From Enterobacter soli ATCC BAA-2102 (GTDB taxonomy: Bacteria; Pseudomonadota; Gammaproteobacteria; Enterobacterales; Enterobacteriaceae), in the NCBI RefSeq assembly GCF_001654845.1, contig NZ_LXES01000011.1, positions 39,195-103,194 on the forward strand: a stretch of DNA of 64,000 nucleotides, given 5' to 3'. The notes beneath the pieces are model-generated. The model saw only the letters and a program-made list of their open reading frames with translations. It was not told the origin of the DNA and made no database searches. Shown piece after piece: positions 1-8,914 of this stretch. The translations under genes were made by a program, and so were the position numbers. Within the stretch, counting starts at the first letter, position 1. Each line of letters begins with the position of its first letter.

Positions 1-566
1 AGCAGCTGGTCAGGCGTTAAGGATAATTTTCCTGCCACCAACAATAGCGGTTCAGGATGTGGCTTTTTGTTCTGCACATCATCGCCACCCACAATCACGG
101 AAAAATACTTCGCGATATCCAGCGCTTCCAGCAGCGGTGCAACGAACGGCGTAGGTTTGTTTGTCACCAGCCCCAGCGGAATGCCCTGCGCGTGGAGGGT
201 GCTCAGCGTTTCAGCCACATCCGGGAACAGGAAGCTCCCTTCTTCAACCGTTTCTTCATAGAAGCGGTCGAACAGTTTACGCAGAATGCGCTGCTGCTCT
301 TCCTGCGGGATGTCCGCATGGTCAACACCGGGTTTCCCCTGTGCAGCACGCTGTACCGCGCGCTCCTGGCGCGCCCAGGTCAGGGCGCGTTCCATCAGCA
401 CATCGGCGCCGTTACCAATCCACGTCACCACACGCTCTTCGCCCGCAACGGGCAGTTCAAGCGCATACAGCGCCTGATCGACAGCGCTACTTAAGCCCGG
501 CGCGCTGTCCACCAGCGTGCCGTCGAGGTCAAATGCTACACCCCGGGTTGCCTGCAATTTATCCAT
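1..566 (-). CDS. gph: Phosphoglycolate phosphatase, 5' part (gene runs off the left edge)
   Basis: The gene is cut by the window edge, so only about the first 188 residues are present; the family is about 250 residues long. The HAD-family signature [10 protein letters not shown] (nucleophile Asp in DxDGT) lies near residues 12-21, and the second HAD motif [10 protein letters not shown] follows later. Gph removes phosphate from 2-phosphoglycolate, a product of oxidative DNA 3'-end damage, in the cytoplasm. The start ATG (564-566) overlaps the last 8 bases of rpe, ATGGATAA, which indicates translational coupling. It is the downstream member of the aroK-aroB-damX-dam-rpe-gph-(trpS) operon known from E. 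coli. Confidence 0.95.
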   Translation of the reverse strand, partial: MDKLQATRGVAFDLDGTLVDSAPGLSSAVDQALYALELPVAGEERVVTWIGNGADVLMERALTWARQERAVQRAAQGKPGVDHADIPQEEQQRILRKLFDRFYEETVEEGSFLFPDVAETLSTLHAQGIPLGLVTNKPTPFVAPLLEALDIAKYFSVIVGGDDVQNKKPHPEPLLLVAGKLSLTPDQL

Positions 567-1236
567 GACTTACCTTTGCCAGTTCACGGCGCATTTCATC
601 AATGACTTTCTTGTAATCCGGTTGGTCGAAGATTGCAGAGCCCGCGACGAACATATCTGCACCCGCAGCCGCAATCTCACCAATGTTATTCACCTTAACA
701 CCACCGTCCACTTCCAGACGAATGTCATAGCCCGACTCATCAATACGGCGGCGCACTTCACGCAGTTTATCCAGCGTATGAGGAATAAACGACTGACCAC
801 CAAAGCCCGGGTTAACGGACATCAGTAAGATCACGTCCAGCTTATCCATGACGTAATCGAGATAAGTCAGCGGTGTCGCCGGGTTAAAGACCAGGCCCGC
901 TTTACAGCCGTTCTCTTTGATCAATTGCAGCGTGCGGTCGACGTGCTCGGAAGCTTCAGGGTGGAAAGTGATGATGCTGGCCCCCGCAGCGGCAAAATCG
1001 GGAACAAGGCGATCGACCGGTTTAACCATCAGATGCACGTCAATCGGCGCGGTAATACCATAATTCCGCAGCGCTTTCAGGACCATCGGGCCGATGGTCA
1101 GATTGGGAACATAGTGGTTATCCATAACGTCGAAATGGACGACATCCGCACCCGCAGCAAGCGCTTTGGCGGTGTCCTCACCCAGGCGGGCAAAATCGGC
1201 CGACAGAATTGAGGGGGCAATCAAAAACTGTTTCAT
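559..1236 (-). CDS. rpe: Ribulose-phosphate 3-epimerase
   Basis: A 225-residue protein that interconverts D-ribulose 5-phosphate and D-xylulose 5-phosphate in the pentose phosphate pathway. It is a TIM-barrel enzyme; the metal and active-site residues are visible in HFDVMD (His34, Asp36), in HLM (His68) and in the DGGVK loop near residue 176. I chose the second in-frame ATG (MKQFLIAPS) because AAGGAG abuts the first ATG with no spacing but stands at a proper distance from this one, and because it gives the E. coli length. It lies 41 bases downstream of dam and overlaps gph by 8 bases. Confidence 0.97.
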   Translation of the reverse strand: MKQFLIAPSILSADFARLGEDTAKALAAGADVVHFDVMDNHYVPNLTIGPMVLKALRNYGITAPIDVHLMVKPVDRLVPDFAAAGASIITFHPEASEHVDRTLQLIKENGCKAGLVFNPATPLTYLDYVMDKLDVILLMSVNPGFGGQSFIPHTLDKLREVRRRIDESGYDIRLEVDGGVKVNNIGEIAAAGADMFVAGSAIFDQPDYKKVIDEMRRELAKVSHG

Positions 1237-1277
1237 CCGCATCTCCTTGAAATGTGTTTACCGGCAGGCAAAACGGC

Positions 1278-2090
1278 TCAGGGTCGATAAAGAGCCAGCA
1301 GTTCGTCCACCTTTTTACGTGTGCCGCCGTTGCTGCTAATACTGCGTCGTACCTTAACCTGGAATTGCTTCGCGGCTTTGTACCATTCGCGTGTATCCGG
1401 CGTATCGTGATTCGAAATTAACACTGGAATTCTTTTACTGACCAGCTTTTCTGCCATCTCCGCCAGACGCGCCTGCTCAGCCGGGCTGAAGCTGTTGGTG
1501 TGATAAGCAGTGAAGTTTGCCGTCGCAGAAAGTGGCGCGTAAGGCGGGTCACAATAGACCACCGAATTCGCGTCAGCCTGCTCCATACACTCTTCATAGG
1601 AGAGGCAATAAAACTCCGCGTTCTGCGCTTTTTCAGCAAAGTGGTACAGCTCAACCTGCGGGAAATAAGGGCGCTTATAGCGGCCAAACGGCACGTTAAA
1701 TTCACCGCGCAGGTTATACCGGCACAGGCCATTGTAGCCATGACGGTTGAGGTACAGGAACAACAACGCGCGGCGGAACGGATCCTGGCTTTGATTAAAC
1801 TCTGCGCGAAGTTGATAGTAAATGTCTGGATTGTTGTGCTCTGGGGTAAACAGCTTACGCGCCTCGTCCACGTACTCATCGGTACGCAGTTTGACGATGG
1901 TGTAGAGGCTGATGAGGTCGCTGTTAATATCCGCCAGAATATAACGAGAAAAATCGGTATTCAGGAATACCGATCCGGCGCCCACGAAGGGCTCGATAAG
2001 ACACTCGCCTTTCGGCAGGTGTTTTTTAATATCGTCGAGCAGGGGGTATTTCCCCCCTGCCCATTTAAGAAAAGCGCGATTTTTTTTCAT
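1278..2090 (-). CDS. dam: DNA adenine methyltransferase (GATC)
   Basis: A 270-residue N6-adenine methyltransferase that modifies GATC sites and serves mismatch repair strand choice, SeqA-controlled replication timing and gene regulation. The AdoMet-binding motif FVGAGS is at residues 35-40 and the catalytic DPPY near 181-184, the alpha-class order. The protein ends at LLALYRP, about eight residues short of the E. coli protein, whose last residues form a non-conserved tail, so activity should be unaffected. It sits between damX (67-base gap) and rpe in the usual operon. Confidence 0.97.
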   Translation of the reverse strand: MKKNRAFLKWAGGKYPLLDDIKKHLPKGECLIEPFVGAGSVFLNTDFSRYILADINSDLISLYTIVKLRTDEYVDEARKLFTPEHNNPDIYYQLRAEFNQSQDPFRRALLFLYLNRHGYNGLCRYNLRGEFNVPFGRYKRPYFPQVELYHFAEKAQNAEFYCLSYEECMEQADANSVVYCDPPYAPLSATANFTAYHTNSFSPAEQARLAEMAEKLVSKRIPVLISNHDTPDTREWYKAAKQFQVKVRRSISSNGGTRKKVDELLALYRP

Positions 2091-2157
2091 GCTGACTAAC
2101 TGATTACACCTTCTCCGGCTGTGGAGAAAGCTCCGACAGCATCCTGCGCTTTACACA

Positions 2158-3465
2158 TTACTTAAGATCGGCCTGAACCTGATGAATCGGCTTCGCCCAC
2201 GGGTTTTTCGCCTGAACATCAGCAGGCAGTGAGGCTACGGCGCGTTTTGCTTCGTCTTTAGACGCGTAAACACCGCTTACCAGCACGTACCACGGTTGCC
2301 CGTTGCGGGTCGTCTGATAAACCACGTAGTTTTTCAGATTCGACTTCTTCGCCCAACCGCTGAGGTTGTCATAGTTAGACGAACTGCTCAGTTGCAGCGT
2401 GTAGTTGTTGGCAGGTGCTGACTTCAGGGAACCAACATTACCTGCCGTTTTGCCTGTCGCTGCACTGGACGCCGTCGCTGTTGCTGTTGCACTCGCTGCT
2501 GGTGCCGGAGTCGCTGCTGGCGCGGTTGTGGTCGCCGTTGCTTTCGGTGTTGCAGCCACAGGTGCTTTTACAGGTTCGCTGACAGCGGCTGTTTCAGTAC
2601 GTTTTGGCTGTGTGACAACTTTTGATTCTGGCGCTTTTACAACAGCCTGCGGTTTGGCTTCACGCTTCGGCTCAAATACAGCCTGTTTACGTTCCTGATG
2701 CGTTGCCGTTTGCGTCTGACGCGGCTTCGTTTCCGTTGCAGCGGTTTGTGGCTGTGCATTACCACCACGAATCGGCGCCACAGTTGCAGGTTCAGTTGGC
2801 AGCGTAGAGTTCGCCACAACGTTGTTCACCTGTTCCTGATTCTGAGGCTGTGTCAGTGCATTGTTCAGATCGCCCTGAACTTCTACACGCTGCTGGCCTT
2901 CTGGCGTAGCAGGTGCCTGACCCTGAGTCGGGGTAGAAGAGACTGGTGGCAGAGAAACATCCTGCGGAGTCGTTGTGTTTGCGGCGGTCTGCTCTGTAGA
3001 GGTTGCGCCCGGCGCTGGTTGCGCACCATTCGCCTGATTTGACGCATCATTATCAGACAGGTTGATGCTCTTCTCAGTCGACGCGGTCTGTGAATTTGAG
3101 TCAGTTGATGGCGCTTTTAGCGCGGAACCGATGCCGACAATCAGCAGCAACAGAACCAGAACGCCCAGGCCCATCATGATGTACTGGCGGGAAGCCGGTT
3201 TGCTTGCCGCAGCTTTTTTACGTTTACGCGGGCGACGCTCTACCGGCTCTTCGTCCATTGAATCTTCTTCGGGCTCATAATCCTCTTCTTCTCGCTCATC
3301 ACGCGCGTTACGGCTGCGTGAAGGGCGACGATCGTCTGCATCCAGATCAACATCGTCAAAGTTGATCTGCGGCTCGTTATCACGTTCTGAAGATTGACGA
3401 GAACGACCAGTACGACGATCGCTGGGATCGGGTTTCAGCTCGTCTTCTGGTTTGAATTCATCCAT
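2158..3465 (-). CDS. damX: Cell division protein DamX, SPOR domain
   Basis: A 435-residue bitopic inner-membrane protein of the division septum. The cytoplasmic N-terminus (about 1-95) is highly charged, with many Asp, Glu and Arg. One membrane helix follows near residues 95-116 ([17 protein letters not shown]), then a long low-complexity periplasmic linker rich in Ala, Thr, Pro and Gln, and a C-terminal SPOR domain over roughly the last 75 residues that binds denuded glycan strands. The linker is repetitive at DNA level, which explains long open frames on the other strand here. The gene lies between aroB and dam, as in E. coli. Confidence 0.95.
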   Translation of the reverse strand: MDEFKPEDELKPDPSDRRTGRSRQSSERDNEPQINFDDVDLDADDRRPSRSRNARDEREEEDYEPEEDSMDEEPVERRPRKRKKAAASKPASRQYIMMGLGVLVLLLLIVGIGSALKAPSTDSNSQTASTEKSINLSDNDASNQANGAQPAPGATSTEQTAANTTTPQDVSLPPVSSTPTQGQAPATPEGQQRVEVQGDLNNALTQPQNQEQVNNVVANSTLPTEPATVAPIRGGNAQPQTAATETKPRQTQTATHQERKQAVFEPKREAKPQAVVKAPESKVVTQPKRTETAAVSEPVKAPVAATPKATATTTAPAATPAPAASATATATASSAATGKTAGNVGSLKSAPANNYTLQLSSSSNYDNLSGWAKKSNLKNYVVYQTTRNGQPWYVLVSGVYASKDEAKRAVASLPADVQAKNPWAKPIHQVQADLK

Positions 3466-3557
3466 TTAACACCCCACTCAAAGGCTTATGCCAACGACTT
3501 TGCATTTCACCTGAAGCTAAACGACCACCTTTGACAGTGGCCTGACCTTTCTAATTG

Positions 3558-4646
3558 TTACGCTTGCTGACAATCAGCGATAGCGCCAAGAACAACATCG
3601 TGCGGCACTCCGCCGCGCACTTCACTCTTCCCTATTGCAAGTGGGAGTACCAGACGCATCTCACCTGCCAATACTTTTTTATCGCGCATCATGTGGGGTA
3701 AATACGCTTGTGCAGACATTTCCTGCGGCCCGGTTACCGGCAAGCCGGCGCGCTCAAGCAGCGTAATAATGCGCTGAGTCTCTTCCGGTTTGAACTGACC
3801 GAGACGTTCAGAGGTGCGAGCAGCCATCACCATACCGGCTGCAACCGCCTCGCCGTGAAGCCAGTTGCCATATCCCATTTCGGCTTCAATAGCGTGACCA
3901 AACGTATGCCCCAGATTCAGTAAAGCACGTAAGCCGGTTTCACGCTCGTCTGCGGCAACAACTTCCGCTTTCAGCTCACAACAACGGCGGATGCAATAGG
4001 CCAGAGCAGCCCCATCCAGACGCAGCAGGGCATCCATATTCTCTTCAAGCCAGGTGAAGAACTCGCCGTCGAGAATGATGCCGTATTTGATCACTTCAGC
4101 AAGGCCAGACGCCAGCTCACGTTTGGGCAGCGTTGACAGGCAATCGAGATCCACTACGACCGATGCCGGCTGATAGAACGCGCCGATCATGTTTTTGCCG
4201 AGTGGATGGTTAACTGCCGTTTTGCCGCCAACAGAAGAGTCGACCTGTGACAACAACGTGGTTGGGATCTGAATAAAGCGTACGCCGCGTTGGTAACTTG
4301 CGGCGGCAAAACCTGTCAGATCGCCAACAACACCGCCGCCAAGAGCAAGCAGTGTCGTATCGCGACCATGAGGTTTTTGCAGTAATGCGGTAAAGACGGT
4401 ATCCAGTACCGTCAGGCTCTTATACTGCTCGCCATCGGGCAGAATCACACTGTCGACCTTCACGCCCGCCTGTTCAAGCAGGTGGCGTACACGGTCGAGA
4501 TAAAGCGGAGCCAGAGTCTCATTGGTGACCAGCATCGCCTGATCACCCGCTTTCAGTGGTAAGAAGGAAGCTGGGTCGTTAAACAAACCAGCCGCGATGG
4601 TGATAGGGTAACTACGTTCCCCGAGAGTAACTGTAATCCTCTCCAT
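3558..4646 (-). CDS. aroB: 3-dehydroquinate synthase
   Basis: A 362-residue NAD- and zinc-dependent enzyme, second step of the shikimate pathway: DAHP to 3-dehydroquinate. The NAD-binding segment [15 protein letters not shown] is present, followed by the [15 protein letters not shown] signature and the zinc-ligand region GLAEVIKYG / [12 protein letters not shown]. Full family length and same start as in E. coli. It lies 57 bases downstream of aroK, so two shikimate enzymes are co-transcribed at the head of the operon. Confidence 0.97.
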   Translation of the reverse strand: MERITVTLGERSYPITIAAGLFNDPASFLPLKAGDQAMLVTNETLAPLYLDRVRHLLEQAGVKVDSVILPDGEQYKSLTVLDTVFTALLQKPHGRDTTLLALGGGVVGDLTGFAAASYQRGVRFIQIPTTLLSQVDSSVGGKTAVNHPLGKNMIGAFYQPASVVVDLDCLSTLPKRELASGLAEVIKYGIILDGEFFTWLEENMDALLRLDGAALAYCIRRCCELKAEVVAADERETGLRALLNLGHTFGHAIEAEMGYGNWLHGEAVAAGMVMAARTSERLGQFKPEETQRIITLLERAGLPVTGPQEMSAQAYLPHMMRDKKVLAGEMRLVLPLAIGKSEVRGGVPHDVVLGAIADCQQA

Positions 4647-4703
4647 GACGCGACATCCACCTTAAATGCTTTTACCCGCAGGCGAGTGTATATAAAGCCA
4701 GAA

Positions 4704-5225
4704 TCAGTTGCTTTCCAGCATATGAATAATCTGGTTTGCAACCACTTTAGCGCTCTGATCGTCAGTACGAATGGTCACATCAGCAATCTCTTCGTACAGA
4801 GGATTGCGTTCACCGGCCAGGGCTTCCAGAACTTCGCGTGGCGGCGTTTCAACTTGCAGCAACGGGCGCTTTTTATCGCGCTGCGTACGTGCCAGCTGTT
4901 TTTCAATGGTCGTCTCAAGATAGACCACAACGCCACGGGCGGAGAGACGGTTGCGGGTTTCGCGAGATTTAACAGAACCGCCGCCTGTCGCCAGAACGAT
5001 GCCCTGTTTTTCCGTGAGTTCGTTGATCACTTTTTCTTCTCGGTCACGGAAACCTTCTTCGCCTTCTACGTCGAAGACCCAGCCCACATCAGCTCCGGTT
5101 CGTTTCTCAATCTCTTGATCAGAATCGTAAAATTCCATATTGAGTTGTTGAGCTAACTGACGCCCAATAGTGCTTTTGCCGGCACCCATAGGCCCAACCA
5201 GAAAGATATTGCGTTTCTCTGCCAT
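4704..5225 (-). CDS. aroK: Shikimate kinase 1
   Basis: A 173-residue P-loop kinase that phosphorylates shikimate at the 3-position. The Walker A motif GPMGAGKST is at residues 11-19, the shikimate-binding Asp is in [11 protein letters not shown], and the GGG loop ([13 protein letters not shown]) follows. I start at MAEKRNIF because this matches E. coli AroK almost residue for residue; an upstream in-frame ATG would add 18 residues with no family support. First gene of the aroK-aroB-damX-dam-rpe-gph operon, with a leader of up to 286 bases separating it from hofQ. Confidence 0.97.
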   Translation of the reverse strand: MAEKRNIFLVGPMGAGKSTIGRQLAQQLNMEFYDSDQEIEKRTGADVGWVFDVEGEEGFRDREEKVINELTEKQGIVLATGGGSVKSRETRNRLSARGVVVYLETTIEKQLARTQRDKKRPLLQVETPPREVLEALAGERNPLYEEIADVTIRTDDQSAKVVANQIIHMLESN

Positions 5226-5511
5226 TTTTTCGGTACTACTAAGACTATTCGTTAATGGTAATCCCCGCTTCGCAGACACCCAGCGTAGCAGGACATGAAC
5301 TGAAACCTCATATGCAATAGAGCGAGAGTCAGACTAAAAATTATCTCAATACTACGGCTTGTTTGGCAACTGATTAAATCGCCGCACCAGACGCATAAGG
5401 CAACAAGACGCAAGTCAAACTCAAATCGGTACTCCTTGTATGCTAATTCATGCCCCACGTCAAACATCTGCAACAAACTGAATGCAAAATCATTGCGGGG
5501 ATCGTTTCCCA
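5226..5511. other. Intergenic region hofQ-aroK
   Basis: This 286-base spacer should hold the aroK promoter and the end of the hof operon. I see no convincing gene: the open frame on the minus strand between 5252 and 5512 has no family resemblance and no credible ribosome site. No clear hairpin with a T-run after hofQ was found. Confidence 0.5.
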
Positions 5512-6750
5512 TTAGTGAATACCTACCAGACGTGGCGTAATAAACACCACTAACTCACGTCGTTCATTGTCCTTACCGTCATGGCGAAAAAACTGCCCAA
5601 ACCAGGGGATTTTTCCAAGACCGGGCACACTATCACTCCCCATTTTATTCTTTTGCGAGAAAATACCGCCCAGCGTCAGCGTTTCTCCGCTTTTTACCTC
5701 CACCTGTGTTTCAATCTCCTGCTTATCAATCGCCAGCGTTTCGCCATTCTCCTGCTGCAATACCTGCCCCGGCATGTTTTCACTGATGTGCAATTTAAGC
5801 CGCACTCGACCACCGGGTAACACGACGGGGGTGACTTCCATGCCTAATACTGCCTCTTTGAACTCCACGGAGGTGGCACCGCTTTCTCCGCTGGACACCT
5901 GATAAGGGATTTCACTGCCCTGCTTAATGCTGGCCGGTTGCATATGTGATGCAAGCAATCGCGGGCTGGCGATAATCTCAACCTGTTGCTTTTGCTCCAG
6001 AGCCGACAGCTCAAGATCCAGCAACCTGCCGTTAATCCGCCCGATGTTAAACCCCACATGTGTTGTGGCCTGGGATACGGAAAGATCGGCACTCAGTGTC
6101 GTCGCTTGCCCAACGCTGCCCGCGCCAGTGGACTCTGCAAGATTCCATTTAACCCCTAGCTCACGCAGGCTTTTTTCGGTGATTGTCACAATATGCGCGG
6201 CCAGCTCTACCTGTTCGACGGGCATATCCATCTGTTCAGCCCAGAGCTGTAGCGAATCCAGCACGGCCTGGTTGTCACGTGCCAGCAGGCGGTTGGTGCG
6301 TTTGTCCACTGCCAAACTGCCCTTTGTGCTGAGGAGTTTTTCAGCCGCCTTTTGCAGCTCCCCGGCATCTGCATACGAAAGGGAAATACTGCGTGATAAC
6401 AGCGGGGCATCAAGCTGCCGCTTGATCTGTTCCTGCTCCTTACGCGCCTCTTGCTCGCGCTGCCAGGCCGCGGTGTGGACATAAAAAATCCCCCGCTCTT
6501 CCCGTAAGATAAGCCCGGCACTGGTGACAACGGTGTTAAGCGCTTGCCGCCAGGGAACGCGCGTCAGATTCAGCGACAGCGTACCGCTCACATCGGGTGA
6601 CACCACAAGATTACGTTCCTCCTGCGCGGCCAGGGCCTGTAGCACCTGCACCACAGGAACATCATCGACGACCAGATTGACCGGCTTTGGGGTGCCCGCC
6701 CACACCGGATGGCTGAGTATCATCAGCAAGAGCATTATCCTGATTTTCAT
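5512..6750 (-). CDS. hofQ: Secretin-family DNA-uptake/pilus protein HofQ
   Basis: A 412-residue outer-membrane secretin of the PilQ type, related to the pores that pass type IV pili or DNA in competent bacteria; in E. coli it is linked to use of DNA as a nutrient. A signal peptide (MKIRIMLLLMILSHPVWA) is followed by a secretin/TonB short N-terminal domain with VDDVPVVQVLQALA, an N1-type domain, and the secretin core with EIPYQVSSGESGATSVEFKEA and the C-terminal VPGLGKIPWFGQFFR signature. The start giving a signal peptide right at the N-terminus also gives the E. coli length. It overlaps the 3' end of hofP by 89 bases. Confidence 0.92.
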   Translation of the reverse strand: MKIRIMLLLMILSHPVWAGTPKPVNLVVDDVPVVQVLQALAAQEERNLVVSPDVSGTLSLNLTRVPWRQALNTVVTSAGLILREERGIFYVHTAAWQREQEARKEQEQIKRQLDAPLLSRSISLSYADAGELQKAAEKLLSTKGSLAVDKRTNRLLARDNQAVLDSLQLWAEQMDMPVEQVELAAHIVTITEKSLRELGVKWNLAESTGAGSVGQATTLSADLSVSQATTHVGFNIGRINGRLLDLELSALEQKQQVEIIASPRLLASHMQPASIKQGSEIPYQVSSGESGATSVEFKEAVLGMEVTPVVLPGGRVRLKLHISENMPGQVLQQENGETLAIDKQEIETQVEVKSGETLTLGGIFSQKNKMGSDSVPGLGKIPWFGQFFRHDGKDNERRELVVFITPRLVGIH

Positions 6751-7066
6751 TTTTTCCCGTTCCTTCTCGTTGCCACTGCCATTGCTTTGGCTCGCACGCA
6801 TCGCCCAGCACAATGACCAGTTCCTTTTCGTCTATGGCGATCACCCGCCATCCCACCGGCAGGCGATCATCTGCCCTGACCCGATGCCAACGTTTTTGCC
6901 CATCCTGCAAAATGCCAATGCTGCTGATACCGCTGACTACCCCCAGATATCGCCACTGCGCTAACTGCCCCACCGCACAGCGATCTTCTGGCGGATGAAA
7001 AGGATCGCGCATCCCGGTTAACATCAGCAGGGAACACAGAAGCAGAAAACGCACGTTACTCCGCAT
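6662..7066 (-). CDS. hofP: HofP, DNA-uptake/pilus-assembly operon protein
   Basis: A 134-residue protein, the same length as E. coli HofP. An N-terminal hydrophobic stretch (about residues 5-18, FLLLCSLLMLTG) precedes GMRDPFHPPED, a segment typical of PilP-like proteins that link the inner-membrane pilus-alignment complex to the secretin. The remaining part carries the GxxRWHRVRADD region and a low-complexity tail. It overlaps hofO by 11 bases and hofQ by 89 bases, so the operon is tightly packed. Function is inferred from position and from the PilM-N-O-P-Q parallel. Confidence 0.85.
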   Translation of the reverse strand: MRSNVRFLLLCSLLMLTGMRDPFHPPEDRCAVGQLAQWRYLGVVSGISSIGILQDGQKRWHRVRADDRLPVGWRVIAIDEKELVIVLGDACEPKQWQWQREGTGKNENQDNALADDTQPSGVGGHPKAGQSGRR

Positions 7067-7517
7067 GATGTCGCTCCAGCTGGATGTTCAGGCGAAGCTG
7101 CGCCCCTTGTGGGGTCATGTCGAAGGCCGCCACATTGACGTCCCGCAGCGCCAGCCGGGAAAACACGTCAGGGATCTGCGCCCAGTCAGCATCGAGCGTC
7201 AACTCGCCCCCATTCTGCGTGGGCTTCCAGTGAACCAGCTTCGTACCATCGTGTTGAAAATCCAGAGGGGAAAAGCCCTGCCGTATTTGCGCGCTACTCT
7301 GTTCTGCCACAGGTGAATAGCGCATGGCCGTTGTCCAGAGGGCTGCGCGGGTTCGCAGGGTATTGGCAAGCTGAGCATTCAGTGCCACCTGCCGGGAATG
7401 CAGCGGCTTCACCCCAGCGCCCCAGGCGACAAGCGCTAACATGACGGCCCCTGAACACCCCAGGAGCACCCGTAGCCACACAGGGTACGCACACCAGCGT
7501 TCATAAAAGATGTGCAC
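7056..7517 (-). CDS. hofO: HofO, DNA-uptake/pilus-assembly operon protein (PilO-like position)
   Basis: A 153-residue protein with a membrane helix near residues 14-35 and a periplasmic domain that ends in a ferredoxin-like arrangement typical of PilO-like proteins. The segment FSPLDFQHDG followed by GGELTLDADWAQIP resembles E. coli HofO (FSPLDFQLSG, GGELALKTLW). It lies three bases after hofN and overlaps hofP by 11 bases. It probably forms the inner-membrane alignment subcomplex with HofM and HofN; this is inference from the operon. Confidence 0.85.
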   Translation of the reverse strand: MHIFYERWCAYPVWLRVLLGCSGAVMLALVAWGAGVKPLHSRQVALNAQLANTLRTRAALWTTAMRYSPVAEQSSAQIRQGFSPLDFQHDGTKLVHWKPTQNGGELTLDADWAQIPDVFSRLALRDVNVAAFDMTPQGAQLRLNIQLERHHAE

Positions 7518-7520
7518 GGG

Positions 7521-8018
7521 CTACCCCTGGCTGACCAGCCTGAAAGTGAACATCCACCGCCCCTGGTTATCCTGTTGCAACTCACCAGCGGCCCCCGGGC
7601 TCATCCCCTTCACCTTCTTCAACGCCTCCTCCATCGCGCTGAGTGCCGGAAGCGATGCGGCATAGCCTGTCAGCGTCAGAGAAGGCGGTTGATAACGTAG
7701 CTGGGTTAGCCATGCCTGAGGCGGGATCTCCAGTGCCAGTGACAGCAGTACCGGCTGCCACGGTATATTTGCGGAGGGTTGCACAGACGCCTGTGGCATT
7801 TGTAAGTCCTGCTTCTGACGCGCTTCGAGCACATGCTCCACAGCAGACATACCGGCTATGTTCTGCTGTAGCGCGCGGATGCCGATAAGGTGATACGCCC
7901 GCAGCCAGAGCGTGGCGGCCAATACCACCAGCAACCAGCCCGCCAACAGGATGCTCCAGAGCCGAATGCATCGCGTCTGCCGTTGTTGTCTCCAGGGCAG
8001 GAGATTCACCCTGTTCAT
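7521..8018 (-). CDS. hofN: HofN, DNA-uptake/pilus-assembly operon protein (PilN-like)
   Basis: A 165-residue bitopic protein. The short cytoplasmic N-terminus begins MNRVNLLPWRQQRQ, and an NLLPWR-type start is the mark of PilN proteins, whose N-terminal peptide docks into the groove of PilM. A membrane helix at about residues 22-44 and a periplasmic domain follow. Its start overlaps the stop of hofM by four bases (ATGA). Slightly shorter than E. coli HofN (179 residues). Confidence 0.87.
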   Translation of the reverse strand: MNRVNLLPWRQQRQTRCIRLWSILLAGWLLVVLAATLWLRAYHLIGIRALQQNIAGMSAVEHVLEARQKQDLQMPQASVQPSANIPWQPVLLSLALEIPPQAWLTQLRYQPPSLTLTGYAASLPALSAMEEALKKVKGMSPGAAGELQQDNQGRWMFTFRLVSQG

Positions 8019-8794
8019 AGGGGCATCTCATTCATGGCCAGCGCCAGTGCTACGGTAAATTCAGCGCCACATTCAGGCAGCGGAGGCTGGCAGCGTGATA
8101 CGGCTTCCCACGGGTCACGAGCCAGGGCATCAAACAGGGCGATATCGTCGGGGGAAAGCGCCAGCAATGCGGCCAGTTCAGCCACATTTGCTGCCTCCTG
8201 GCGTAAACGTCGTCCCCACTGGTGGCGCATGGCCCACAGCCATTGATGTTCATCGCGCCAGGCAACACACTGAGCAGGTGCAGCCGAAGGAAGCAGGCTG
8301 ACCAGCGCCCCGGCATCAGGCGTCACGGCGGCGACTCGCAGGCGCAGGGTGGTCGCCAGCGACAGAAGGGTTGCGACCTCTTTGGTTTGTGCCGCAGTCA
8401 CCTGGAAGGTGCTGCTGAAAGTATCCTGTGCATAATCAAAGCATAACGAATCCGGGGGCATCTCAAGTTCACGCGCCAGCGCAGAGCTCACCCAGGTGGC
8501 CTGCTCACTGTCACGCAGCGCAATAGCCGGACGAGGAAGCGTCTTTTGCAGGGTCCGGGCCGCAGGGAAAGCAAGATAGACTCGATGATAAAGCGGCAGC
8601 ATTCTGCGCCAGTCGCGCAGTGCCGCAACCAGTTGTTCTGGCTTAATAATTTGTCCGTCACGTAGAATATCGTCCGCCAGCGGGATAGCCCACCAACGGC
8701 GCAAGCTCCAGGTTGATTTCTCCTTCGTCAGCGCAACAATCCGCACCTTATCTTGTTGAATATGAACGCCCGTATGCCATGTTTTGAAAGCCAT
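8015..8794 (-). CDS. hofM: HofM, DNA-uptake/pilus-assembly operon protein (PilM-like)
   Basis: A 259-residue cytoplasmic protein of the same length as E. coli HofM, in the position of PilM, an actin-fold protein that anchors the inner-membrane pilus complex. MAFKTWHTGVHIQQD at the start corresponds to the first strand of the fold, and ELEMPPDSLCFDY with VTAAQTKEVATL matches the E. coli protein. First gene of hofMNOPQ and divergent from mrcA across 120 bases, the standard layout. Confidence 0.87.
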   Translation of the reverse strand: MAFKTWHTGVHIQQDKVRIVALTKEKSTWSLRRWWAIPLADDILRDGQIIKPEQLVAALRDWRRMLPLYHRVYLAFPAARTLQKTLPRPAIALRDSEQATWVSSALARELEMPPDSLCFDYAQDTFSSTFQVTAAQTKEVATLLSLATTLRLRVAAVTPDAGALVSLLPSAAPAQCVAWRDEHQWLWAMRHQWGRRLRQEAANVAELAALLALSPDDIALFDALARDPWEAVSRCQPPLPECGAEFTVALALAMNEMPL

Positions 8795-8914
8795 ATTTCA
8801 CGATCTCCTTATCGACCATCAGGTTGACGGCTATATCAATGCATCAGGCTTGCCTTTATACTACCGCGCGATTGTTTATAAACTGCCCAAGTGAAACCAA
8901 ATGGGAAATCTCCG

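Noticed and set aside
5252..5512. Minus-strand open frame of 86 residues between aroK and hofQ
   Set aside because: No family resemblance, poor start context, and it lies in the aroK leader.
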